From Schlegelella_A sp036263655 (GTDB lineage Bacteria > Pseudomonadota > Gammaproteobacteria > Burkholderiales > Burkholderiaceae_C): DNA of 64,000 nt. Location of the stretch: the NCBI GenBank assembly GCA_036263655.1, contig DATAGP010000053.1, positions 28,417 to 92,416 on the forward strand, in the 5' to 3' direction. The position numbers were made by a program, and so were the translations under genes. Below are positions 58,301 through 64,000 of the stretch, piece after piece (within the stretch, counting starts at the first letter, position 1; each line of letters begins with the position of its first letter). The notes below the pieces were generated by a model. It ran no database searches. It saw only the letters and a list, made by a program, of their open reading frames with translations, and was not told the DNA's origin.

Positions 58301-58955
58301 CTATGCGCAGCGCTACCGCGCCCTGGTGGCGCGGGTCCGTGCCCGGGAGTCCGCGCTGGCCGCATTCGGCGCCGACCTGCCGCTCACGCGCGCCGTCGCC
58401 GAGCAGATGCGCAAGCTCATGGCCTACAAGGACGAGTACGAAGTGGCGCGGCTCTACACGGACGGCGACTTCGAGAAGAAGCTGCACGAGCAGTTCGAGG
58501 GGGAGGCCATCCGGCTCGAGTTCTACATGGCGCCGCCGGCGCTGGTGAAGCCGCGGGGCGGCCGAGCGCCGGCACCGAAGAAGGTTCGCTTCGGGCCCTG
58601 GCTGTTCCCGCTGCTCAAGGTGCTGGCACGTGGCAAGGCGTTGCGCGGCACGCCCTTCGATCCGTTCGGGCGCAGCGACGAACGCCGTCTCGAGCGCCGC
58701 CTGATCGACGAGTACGAGACTCGCATCGACGAGCTGCTGGCCGGTCTGTCGGTCGAGAAGCTGGCGGTCGCGACCGCCATCGCTGCCGTGCCGGCTTCGA
58801 TCCGCGGCTACGGCCACGTCAAGCAGGCGAGCCTGGCGATCGCTCGCGCCCGCGAGCGCGAGCTGCTCAGCCGCTTCGATCCGGATCGCTATCCGCGTCC
58901 GACGGGCACGGCGGTCGCAGGGCAGTTCCGGGGCATCCCGGTCACCTCGGCCTGA
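55383..58955 (+). CDS. Indolepyruvate ferredoxin oxidoreductase, fused alpha-gamma type (copy 2)
   Basis: A 1190-residue paralogue of the enzyme at 43985-47701. It has FLTGTQALIRLPLMQRALDA, ATQGFISGYRGSPLGMVDQQ, the ThDP region YFCAGCPHNTSTKVPEGSRA and GDGTYYHSGYLAVRQAI. The [4Fe-4S] motif CEGCGDCSVQSNC begins at residue 645, and the gamma domain starts LVTGVGGTGVVTVGALIAMA. It is about 50 residues shorter than copy 1 and differs in the C-terminal extension. It is encoded divergently from an Lrp-family gene, an arrangement I recall in many Burkholderiales, suggesting control by an aromatic or branched-chain amino acid. Confidence 0.92.
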   Translation: MPHSLARADYRLADNLAASRGAVFLTGTQALIRLPLMQRALDAAQGLATQGFISGYRGSPLGMVDQQAWKAKPMLEQAGVRFLPAINEELGATAVLGTQRVESDPERTADGVFAMWYGKGPGVDRAGDALKHGNAYGSSPHGGVLVVAGDDHGCVSSSMPHQSDATMQSWHMPVVAPANVAEYLEFGLYGWALSRFSGNWVGLTALSEVVESGSTVDLDITNERVAAWNGAAEVEAATGYVRPDDGLHYRWPDLPSLRIEARLHAKLDAVRAFARVNAIDREIVASPRATVGIVTCGKAHFDLLEVFRRLDIPLEALAAAGVRLYKVGLAYPLEPTRLEAFASGLDEILVVEEKAGLVEQQLRDLFYNRPVRPTIVGKRDAGGKPFVSELGELRPSRLIELVAGWLAQRFPALDRRSLVVDFTVPELLANAGDAVKRVPYFCAGCPHNTSTKVPEGSRAQAGIGCHFMASWMDRDTEGLIQMGGEGVDWVSHAMFTKVPHVFQNLGDGTYYHSGYLAVRQAIAAGTNITYKILFNDAVAMTGGQPVDGTITVDAIARQVEAEGATKVVVLSDDIAKYDAIRARFPAGTEFHGRDELDAVQRRLREMKGVTILIYEQTCAAEKRRRRKKGELVDPARRLFINERVCEGCGDCSVQSNCVAVLPLETELGRKRKIDQSSCNKDYSCAKGFCPSFVGVVGGRPRKRAGALGGSGAERFSALVAALPQPPAHAWTGPYDLLVTGVGGTGVVTVGALIAMAAHLEGHSASVLDFMGFAQKGGSVLSFVRLARDAAALNQVRIDAQQADAVLACDVVVAASADALQTVRRGRTRVLANTHEIPVAESLSNPDASLRVDALLEKIEFAAGAERVETMDAQSLAEDFLGDTIASNIIAMGMAWQRGLVPVGLAAIQRAIELNGVAVATNQLAFSLGRLAAADPRGARALLDEPGPAEPRGESLDELIERSSAFLAAYQSEAYAQRYRALVARVRARESALAAFGADLPLTRAVAEQMRKLMAYKDEYEVARLYTDGDFEKKLHEQFEGEAIRLEFYMAPPALVKPRGGRAPAPKKVRFGPWLFPLLKVLARGKALRGTPFDPFGRSDERRLERRLIDEYETRIDELLAGLSVEKLAVATAIAAVPASIRGYGHVKQASLAIARARERELLSRFDPDRYPRPTGTAVAGQFRGIPVTSA

Positions 58956-59012
58956 GGCCGGAGGCGCACGCGTCTGCACGGACGACGCAGGCCCTTGCGC
59001 CTGTCGCGCTGC

Positions 59013-59018
59013 TACACT
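59013..59018 (+). promoter_or_regulatory. Possible -10 box of the trp leader
   Basis: TACACT with four of six matches to the sigma-70 -10 consensus. The only -35-like hexamer nearby, TTGCGC at 58995-59000, is too close (12 bases), so support is weak. A start about seven bases downstream would fall on the leader-peptide ATG at 59025. Confidence 0.25.
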
Positions 59019-59024
59019 TTTGCG

Positions 59025-59111
59025 ATGGTCACGTCGTGCACGCTCGCCACCGGGTCGTCAGGCCGGGGAGCCTGGCTATGGCGAAGGGGCCCATCGCTCG
59101 CGAGAAGCTGA
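59025..59111 (+). CDS. trpL: Putative trp leader peptide
   Basis: A 28-codon open frame with two tryptophans close together near the end (GAWLWRRGPS, W17 and W19), ending 81 bases before the trpE start. Leader peptides that control trp operons by attenuation contain neighbouring Trp codons, and hairpin sequences follow here, so the layout fits. Against it: no ribosome site is visible, the codons are W-x-W rather than WW, and there is no T-run after the hairpin. An overlapping second-frame ORF (59078-59164) has no tryptophan. Confidence 0.4.
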   Translation: MVTSCTLATGSSGRGAWLWRRGPSLARS

Positions 59112-59146
59112 GAGCACGCTTCCGGCTCCGGCGCTTTCGGCGCCGG
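59059..59146 (+). promoter_or_regulatory. Possible trp attenuator hairpins
   Basis: Stem 1: CAGGC (59059-59063) pairs with GCCTG (59070-59074), over the Trp-codon region. Terminator-like stem: CCGGCGC (59128-59134) pairs with GCGCCGG (59140-59146) around TTTCG. The segment GGCTCCGG (59124-59131) can also pair with CCGG...AGCC (59063-59072), which would break both stems. Mutually exclusive pairing of this kind is the hallmark of attenuation. No poly-T follows, so control may act at translation or need Rho. Pairings were drawn by eye. Confidence 0.4.
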
Positions 59147-59192
59147 CCCGCACCCAGACGTTGAGACCTCGCCCGCACGGACGAGGCATGCG

Positions 59193-60692
59193 ATGACCGA
59201 ACTCGAGTTCAAGAGCCTGGCCCTGCAGGGCTACAACCGCATCCCCCTGATCGCCGAGGCCTTCGCCGACCTCGAGACGCCGCTGTCGCTGTACCTGAAG
59301 CTGGCCCACGCCGGCAGCACGGCGGATCGCGGCCACAGCTTCCTGCTCGAGTCGGTGGTGGGCGGGGAGCGATTCGGGCGCTACTCCTTCATCGGCTTGC
59401 CCGCACGCACCTGGCTGCGCGCGACCGGGTTCCGGACCGAGGTATTGACCGATGGGAAGGTGGTGGAGTCAGCCGACGGCAATCCGCTCGATTTCGTCAC
59501 CGCCTACCAGCGCCGATTCAAGGTGGCGCTGCGCCCTGGCCTGCCGCGCTTCTGCGGCGGCCTCGCCGGCTACTTTGGCTACGACGCAATCCGCTACATC
59601 GAGCCGAAGCTCGCGGCGTCCGCTGCCGCGCGGCCGCTGCCCGACCCGATCGGCACGCCCGACATCCTCCTCGTGCAGTGCGAGGAAGTCGCCGTCATCG
59701 ACAACCTGTCGGGGCGGCTGTACCTCATCGTCTACGCCGACCCGGGGGTGCCGGAGGCCTTCGCCAAGGCGCGTCGGCGCCTGCTCGAGCTCACCGACCG
59801 GCTGAAGGCGAGCGTCGCCGCCCCGCCTGTCGAGCGCGGCCCGGCCCAGCCGGTGCGGCGCGAGTTCGCGAAGGCCGACTTCCTGGCCGCGGTCGCGCGT
59901 GCCAAGGAGTACATCGCGGCCGGCGACGTCATGCAGGTGCAGATCGGCCAGCGGCTGGCCAGGCGGTACCAGGAGTCGCCGCTCAGCCTCTACCGAGCCC
60001 TTCGATCGCTGAACCCGTCGCCCTACATGTACTACTACGACATGGGCGACTTCCACATCGTCGGCGCCTCGCCCGAGATCCTGGTCCGCCGCGAGGCCGG
60101 CGACGGCGGCGACAAGGTGACGATCCGTCCGTTGGCCGGAACGCGGCCGCGCGGCGCGACGCCCGAGCGCGACCGCGCCCTCGAGGCCGAGCTGAGGGCG
60201 GACCCGAAGGAGCGCGCCGAGCACGTGATGCTGATCGACCTCGCCCGCAACGACATCGGCCGCATCGCACGCACCGGAACGGTCCAGGTGACCGAGGCGT
60301 TCGCCGTCGAGCGCTACTCGCACGTGATGCACATCGTCAGCAATGTCGAGGGCCTGCTGCGCGACGACATGAGCAACCTCGACGTGCTGAAGGCGGCCTT
60401 CCCGGCCGGCACCCTGACCGGGGCGCCGAAGATCCGCGCCATGGAGCTGATCGACGAGCTCGAGCCGGTCAAGCGCGGCGTGTACGGCGGCGCCTGCGGC
60501 TATCTCAGCTTCGCCGGCGACATGGACGTCGCGATCGCCATCCGCACCGGGATCGTCAAGGACGGCACGCTCTACGTGCAGGCGTCGGCCGGGGTGGTCG
60601 CGGACTCGGTGCCGGAGCTCGAATGGCAGGAGACCGAGGCGAAGGCCAGGGCCCTGCTGCGCGCCGCCGAGCTGGTCGAGGAGGGCTTCTGA
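59193..60692 (+). CDS. trpE: Anthranilate synthase component I
   Basis: A 499-residue chorismate-utilising enzyme that makes anthranilate with ammonia from TrpG, the first step to tryptophan. The feedback-binding LLES motif is present at residues 51-54. The catalytic half includes VMQVQIGQRLARRYQESPLS, TIRPLAGTRPRGATPERDRA, MLIDLARNDIGRIARTGTVQ and FPAGTLTGAPKIRAMELIDE. The intact LLES suggests normal inhibition by tryptophan. It precedes an opposite-strand small gene and then trpG. Confidence 0.97.
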   Translation: MTELEFKSLALQGYNRIPLIAEAFADLETPLSLYLKLAHAGSTADRGHSFLLESVVGGERFGRYSFIGLPARTWLRATGFRTEVLTDGKVVESADGNPLDFVTAYQRRFKVALRPGLPRFCGGLAGYFGYDAIRYIEPKLAASAAARPLPDPIGTPDILLVQCEEVAVIDNLSGRLYLIVYADPGVPEAFAKARRRLLELTDRLKASVAAPPVERGPAQPVRREFAKADFLAAVARAKEYIAAGDVMQVQIGQRLARRYQESPLSLYRALRSLNPSPYMYYYDMGDFHIVGASPEILVRREAGDGGDKVTIRPLAGTRPRGATPERDRALEAELRADPKERAEHVMLIDLARNDIGRIARTGTVQVTEAFAVERYSHVMHIVSNVEGLLRDDMSNLDVLKAAFPAGTLTGAPKIRAMELIDELEPVKRGVYGGACGYLSFAGDMDVAIAIRTGIVKDGTLYVQASAGVVADSVPELEWQETEAKARALLRAAELVEEGF

Positions 60693-60729
60693 TGGACGCC
60701 CGGACCGAGCGCCCGGACGCCCCAGCGGC

Positions 60730-61029
60730 TCAGAAGAGGCCGGGCGAGAGCGCGCCGACGACGCCGGCGCCGAGCGCGAGGACCCAGCGCACGAGATCGT
60801 GGCGAGCCAGCGCGACGCCGCGCGACGTGGTCAGCTGCGCCAGCGCGCAGACCGTGCCGGCACAGGCGGCGGTGACGAAGACGAAGGCGGCGACGACGGT
60901 GGCGGGACCGGCCGCCGCCTGGGCGGCCATGGCGGCGACGACGTGCCCGAACAACAGGCCGGCGGCGAGGGCCACCGCGGTCGTGCCATCGCTGCGCTTG
61001 CGCGATGTCGGGCGTGCAGGTTCGTTCAT
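60730..61029 (-). CDS. Small membrane protein on the opposite strand between trpE and trpG
   Basis: A 99-residue protein with two or three hydrophobic helices (VALAAGLLFGHVVAAMAAQA, TVVAAFVFVTAACAGTVCAL and WVLALGAGVVGALSPG). Third positions are strongly G/C, like the genuine genes here, and the frame fills most of the gap between trpE and trpG. No ribosome-binding site is visible upstream of the ATG. Function unknown. If real, its transcript would oppose trp readthrough. Moderate confidence that it is a true gene. Confidence 0.5.
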   Translation of the reverse strand: MNEPARPTSRKRSDGTTAVALAAGLLFGHVVAAMAAQAAAGPATVVAAFVFVTAACAGTVCALAQLTTSRGVALARHDLVRWVLALGAGVVGALSPGLF

Positions 61030-61149
61030 CGGAGGGACGGCGGTGCCAAGGCCGCGGATGTTCGCTGCGCCGGCACCTGCGTGCCTGGAATACGGTGCCG
61101 CGACACGCGCAAAGGCGGCGCTCGCGTGGAGCTTGTCACGGGGCCCGGC

Positions 61150-61731
61150 ATGCTGCTGATGATCGACAACTACGACAGCTTCACCTTCAACCTGGTGCAG
61201 TACCTGGGCGAGCTGGGCGAGGACGTCAGGGTGGTCCGCAACGACGCCATCGACGTCGAGGGCATCGGCGGCCTGCGGCCCGACGCGCTGGTCCTGTCGC
61301 CGGGACCCTGCACGCCGGCGGAGGCGGGGGTCTGCGTTCCGGCCATCGAGGCCTTCGCCGGCGGCCTGCCGATCCTCGGCGTGTGTCTCGGCCACCAGGC
61401 GATCGGCGCCGCGCTCGGCGGCCGCATCGTCCGCGCCGGCCGGCTCATGCACGGCAAGACCGACGTGATCAGCCACGACGGCCAAGGCGTCTACGCGAAC
61501 CTGCCGGCGCGCTTCGAGGTCATCCGCTACCACTCGCTGGCAATCGAGCGCGAGACGCTGCCGGAGGCGCTCGAGGTGACGTCGACGGCCAGCGACGGCG
61601 AGATCATGGGCGTCCGCCACCGCGCGCTGGCGGCGACGAAGACGCCGCTCGAGGGCGTGCAGTTCCACCCCGAGTCCATCCTCACCGAGCACGGCCGGGC
61701 CATGCTGCGCAATTTCCTGGAGCTCCGATGA
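61150..61731 (+). CDS. trpG: Anthranilate synthase component II (glutamine amidotransferase)
   Basis: A 193-residue class I glutamine amidotransferase that supplies ammonia to TrpE. It starts MLLMIDNYDSFTFNLVQYLG; the nucleophile is C79 in ILGVCLGHQAIGAALGG, and the His/Glu of the triad are in GVQFHPESILTEHG. Length is standard. The ATG at 61150 is the usual family start; an in-frame GTG at 61126 is possible. Its stop overlaps the ltaE start (ATGA), so the two are translationally coupled. In many species this subunit is shared with 4-amino-4-deoxychorismate synthesis. Confidence 0.96.
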   Translation: MLLMIDNYDSFTFNLVQYLGELGEDVRVVRNDAIDVEGIGGLRPDALVLSPGPCTPAEAGVCVPAIEAFAGGLPILGVCLGHQAIGAALGGRIVRAGRLMHGKTDVISHDGQGVYANLPARFEVIRYHSLAIERETLPEALEVTSTASDGEIMGVRHRALAATKTPLEGVQFHPESILTEHGRAMLRNFLELR

Positions 61732-62756
61732 ACGCACCGATCGATCTGCGCAGCGACACCGTCACGCGCCCGACGGCGGCCATGCGTGCGGCGATGGCCG
61801 CCGCCGATGTCGGCGACGACGTCTTCGGCGACGACCCGACCGTCAACGCGCTGCAGGAAAAGATCGCCGGCCTGCTCGGCAAGGAGGCGGCGCTGTTCAT
61901 GGCCAGCGGAACGCAGAGCAACCTGGTGGCGATCATGAGCCACTGCGGCCGTGGCGACGAGTACATCGTCGGTCAGCTGGCGCACACCTACCGCTGGGAA
62001 GGCGGCGGTGCGGCGGCGCTCGGCAGCGTGCAGCCGCAGCCGCTCGAGCACGCGGCCGACGGCTCGCTGCCGCTCGCCGCCATCGAGGCCGCGATCAAGC
62101 CCGACGACGCCCACTACGCGAGGAGCCGCCTGTTGTGCCTCGAGAACACGCTGGGCGGCAAGGTGATGGCGCAGGCCTACCTCGACGACGCCTGCATGCT
62201 GGCGCACCGCCGCGGCCTGTCGACGCACCTCGACGGGGCGCGGCTCTTCAACGCCGCGGTCAGCCTCGGGGGCGGCGACGCACGCGACGCGGCCCGGCGC
62301 ATCGCCGCGCCTTTCGAGAGCGTTTCGGTCTGCTTCTCGAAGGGGCTCGGGGCCCCGGTCGGCTCGGCGCTCGTCGGCTCGCGCGACTTCATCCGGCGCG
62401 CGCATCGCTGGCGCAAGATGGTCGGCGGCGGCATGCGCCAGGCCGGTGTCGTCGCCGCGGCAGCGAGCCATGCGCTCGACCACCACGTCGACCGGCTCGC
62501 CGACGACCACGCCCTGGCGGCTCGCCTCGCCACCGGCCTCGCGGGGCTGCCGGGCCTCACGGTCGAGCCGCCGCACACCAACATCGTCTTCGCCGACCTG
62601 AAGAGCGAGCGCGCGCCGGGCCTCCTGGCGCACCTCAAATCGCGCGGCGTGCTGGCGACCGGGCTCTACCGCCTGCGCTTCGTCACCCACCTCGACATCG
62701 ATGCCGCGGGCGTCGACCGGGCGATCGCGGCGATGCGCGACTACCTTCAACCCTGA
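61728..62756 (+). CDS. ltaE: Low-specificity L-threonine aldolase
   Basis: A 342-residue PLP enzyme that cleaves L-threonine or L-allo-threonine to glycine and acetaldehyde. N-terminus IDLRSDTVTRPTAAMRAAMA and GDDVFGDDPTVNALQEKIAG are family hallmarks. The PLP lysine is K205 in VCFSKGLGAPVGSALVG, with DGARLFNAAVSLG just before. Its placement inside the trp cluster, coupled to trpG and 14 bases before trpD, is unusual. It may simply be co-transcribed, or feed glycine/serine pools used with tryptophan synthesis. Confidence 0.93.
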   Translation: MNAPIDLRSDTVTRPTAAMRAAMAAADVGDDVFGDDPTVNALQEKIAGLLGKEAALFMASGTQSNLVAIMSHCGRGDEYIVGQLAHTYRWEGGGAAALGSVQPQPLEHAADGSLPLAAIEAAIKPDDAHYARSRLLCLENTLGGKVMAQAYLDDACMLAHRRGLSTHLDGARLFNAAVSLGGGDARDAARRIAAPFESVSVCFSKGLGAPVGSALVGSRDFIRRAHRWRKMVGGGMRQAGVVAAAASHALDHHVDRLADDHALAARLATGLAGLPGLTVEPPHTNIVFADLKSERAPGLLAHLKSRGVLATGLYRLRFVTHLDIDAAGVDRAIAAMRDYLQP

Positions 62757-62769
62757 GACGAGCCCGACC

Positions 62770-63810
62770 ATGGCCATCAGCAACCTCGACGCGCTTGCCC
62801 GCACCATCGACCACCGCGAGATCTTCCACGACGAGATGCTGTCGCTGGTGCGACGCATCATGAGCGGCGAGATGTCGCCGGTGATGATGGCGGCGGTGCT
62901 CGTCGGCCTTCGCGTCAAGAAGGAGACCATCGGCGAGATCACGGCCGCGGCGCAGGTGATGCGCGAGTTCGCGACCAAGGTCGAGGTCACGGACCGCAAG
63001 CACCTGGTGGACATTGTCGGCACCGGCGGCGACGGCTCGCACACCTTCAACATCTCGACCTGCAGCATGTTCGTCGCCGCGGCGTGCGGAGCCCGCGTCA
63101 GCAAGCACGGCAACCGGAGCGTGTCGAGCAAGTCGGGCAGCGCGGACGTGCTGGAGGCGCTTGGCCTGCCGCTGGACCTGAGCCCGCAGCAGATCGCCGC
63201 CTCGATCGAGGCCACCGGCATCGGCTTCATGTTCGCGCCGAACCACCATCCGGCGATGAAGAACGTGGCTCCGGTGCGCCGCGAGCTCGGCGTGCGGACC
63301 ATCTTCAACATCCTCGGGCCCCTGACCAACCCGGCCGAGGCGCCGAACATCCTGATGGGCGTGTTCCACCCCGACCTGGTCGGCATCCAGGTTCGCGCGC
63401 TGCAGCGGCTCGGCGCCGAGCACGCCGTCGTGGTCTACGGCCGCGACGGCATGGACGAGGTCTCGCTCGGCGCGGCGACGATGGTCGGCGAGCTGAAGGA
63501 CGGCGAGATCCTCGAGTACGACATTCACCCGGAGGACTTCGGCATGACGATGTCCAGCAACCGGTCGCTTCGCGTCGAGACGCCGGCGCAGTCGAAGGCG
63601 ATGCTGGAGTCCGTCCTCGCCGACGAGCCCGGGCCGGCGCGGGACATCGTTGTCTTCAACGCCGCCGCCGCGCTGTACGCAGCCAATCTCGTGCCCGGCC
63701 TGGCGGAGGGCGTGAGCGTCGCGCGGGCTGCGATCGCGGACGGCCGGGCCCGGGCCAAGCTCGACGAGTTCATCGGCTTCGCGCGGCGACAGAAGGGCGC
63801 GACGGCGTGA
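62770..63810 (+). CDS. trpD: Anthranilate phosphoribosyltransferase
   Basis: A 346-residue enzyme joining anthranilate to phosphoribosyl pyrophosphate, the second step of tryptophan synthesis. Motifs: VDIVGTGGDGSHTFNISTCS (PRPP site), KHGNRSVSSKSGSADVLEAL, FAPNHHPAMKNVAPVRRELG and RTIFNILGPLTNPA. Its stop overlaps the trpC GTG start (GTGA). The longer upstream open frame is only the 3' end of ltaE read in another register, so the ATG at 62770 is used. Confidence 0.97.
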   Translation: MAISNLDALARTIDHREIFHDEMLSLVRRIMSGEMSPVMMAAVLVGLRVKKETIGEITAAAQVMREFATKVEVTDRKHLVDIVGTGGDGSHTFNISTCSMFVAAACGARVSKHGNRSVSSKSGSADVLEALGLPLDLSPQQIAASIEATGIGFMFAPNHHPAMKNVAPVRRELGVRTIFNILGPLTNPAEAPNILMGVFHPDLVGIQVRALQRLGAEHAVVVYGRDGMDEVSLGAATMVGELKDGEILEYDIHPEDFGMTMSSNRSLRVETPAQSKAMLESVLADEPGPARDIVVFNAAAALYAANLVPGLAEGVSVARAAIADGRARAKLDEFIGFARRQKGATA

Positions 63811-64000
63811 GCGACATCCTGCGTCGGATCGTCGAGGTCAAGCGGGAGGAAGTCGCCGCCGGGCGTACCCGGCGCGACCTGGTCTCCTTGCGCCGCGAGG
63901 CCGAGGATGCCGAGCGCGCGCGCGACTTCGCCGGCGCGATCTGCGGGCGCGCCGAGCGCGGCCATGTCGCGGTGATCGCCGAGATCAAGAAGGCCAGCCC
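63807..64000 (+). CDS. trpC: Indole-3-glycerol phosphate synthase (N-terminal part, cut by window edge)
   Basis: The first 64 complete codons are present: MSDILRRIVEVKREEVAAGR, then RDFAGAICGRAERGHVAVIA and EIKKASP. The N-terminal helix and the active-site lysine region AEIKKASPS are characteristic of TrpC, the enzyme that closes the indole ring. The GTG start overlaps the trpD stop. It continues past the end of the window. Confidence 0.93.
   Translation, partial: MSDILRRIVEVKREEVAAGRTRRDLVSLRREAEDAERARDFAGAICGRAERGHVAVIAEIKKAS

Noticed and set aside
59078..59164. Second small frame upstream of trpE (starts ATGGCGAAG)
   Set aside because: It is Arg-rich with no tryptophan, has no ribosome site, and overlaps the better leader candidate; it looks like chance.

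Overview
The window is a gene-dense, very GC-rich stretch of a betaproteobacterial chromosome, most likely Burkholderiales (Comamonadaceae / Rubrivivax-Leptothrix-like). Evidence: a single atpIBEFHAGDC operon of proteobacterial type, beta-type gshB and kup, trpE-trpG-trpD-trpC linkage, two fused indolepyruvate ferredoxin oxidoreductases of the kind common in Burkholderiales, a hairpin repeat between atpD and atpC that resembles a family I recall from Comamonadaceae intergenic spaces, and strong G/C bias at third codon positions. I see no rRNA, tRNA, CRISPR array, insertion sequence, prophage or plasmid gene. Almost every base is coding and the gaps are under 300 bases.

Layout. 1-5.9 kb (+): end of an unidentified gene, K+ uptake (kup), glutathione synthetase (gshB), an ABC-F ATPase (uup-like) and an exported methyltransferase-fold protein. 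5.9-10.5 kb: a MocR-type PLP regulator divergent from an EamA exporter / aminotransferase / PhzF operon. 10.5-14.4 kb (-): an orphan polysaccharide-export pair (SLBB outer-membrane protein plus Wzz-like protein). 14.5-18.3 kb: cytochrome c' and cytochrome b561 back to back, a GNAT, an aldose epimerase and a metallo-beta-lactamase-fold lipoprotein. 18.4-25.8 kb (+): the complete F1Fo ATP synthase operon, closed by a clear intrinsic terminator. 25.9-27.3 kb (+): a cardiolipin-synthase-like phospholipase D protein. 27.4-36.3 kb (-): a run of seven genes (AEC transporter, GntR regulator with a palindromic operator, EctD-like dioxygenase, two-domain dehydrogenase/SAF protein, small secreted protein, D-aminoacylase-like amidohydrolase, stand-alone pyruvate dehydrogenase E1) that looks like an uncharacterised catabolic locus. 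36.4-41 kb (+): sppA, a Rep-type helicase and a DUF4337-like membrane protein. 41-43.8 kb (-): a LytS/LytR two-component operon with a small membrane protein between kinase and regulator. 44-50.3 kb (-): indolepyruvate ferredoxin oxidoreductase 1, the periplasmic methionine sulfoxide reductases MsrB and MsrA, and lytic transglycosylase mltA. 50.3-53.5 kb: a 49-residue membrane protein, apaG, rpe, a cation-diffusion facilitator and a CbpA/DnaJ co-chaperone. 53.6-54.7 kb: a glycosyltransferase pseudogene carrying a hexanucleotide repeat. 54.7-59 kb: an Lrp regulator divergent from indolepyruvate oxidoreductase 2. 59-64 kb (+): the trp region (possible leader peptide and attenuator, trpE, trpG, threonine aldolase ltaE, trpD, start of trpC).

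How the parts fit. Much of the window is housekeeping: energy coupling (ATP synthase), thiol redox (gshB, MsrA/B), envelope maintenance (mltA, sppA, cardiolipin synthase) and tryptophan synthesis. The regions most likely to hold undescribed biology are the GntR/EctD-like/SAF-dehydrogenase/amidohydrolase locus, the MocR-controlled exporter-aminotransferase-PhzF operon, the LytS/LytR operon with its extra membrane protein, and the RNA-level features upstream of atpC and trpE. All names come from reading translated motifs by eye; no database search was run.
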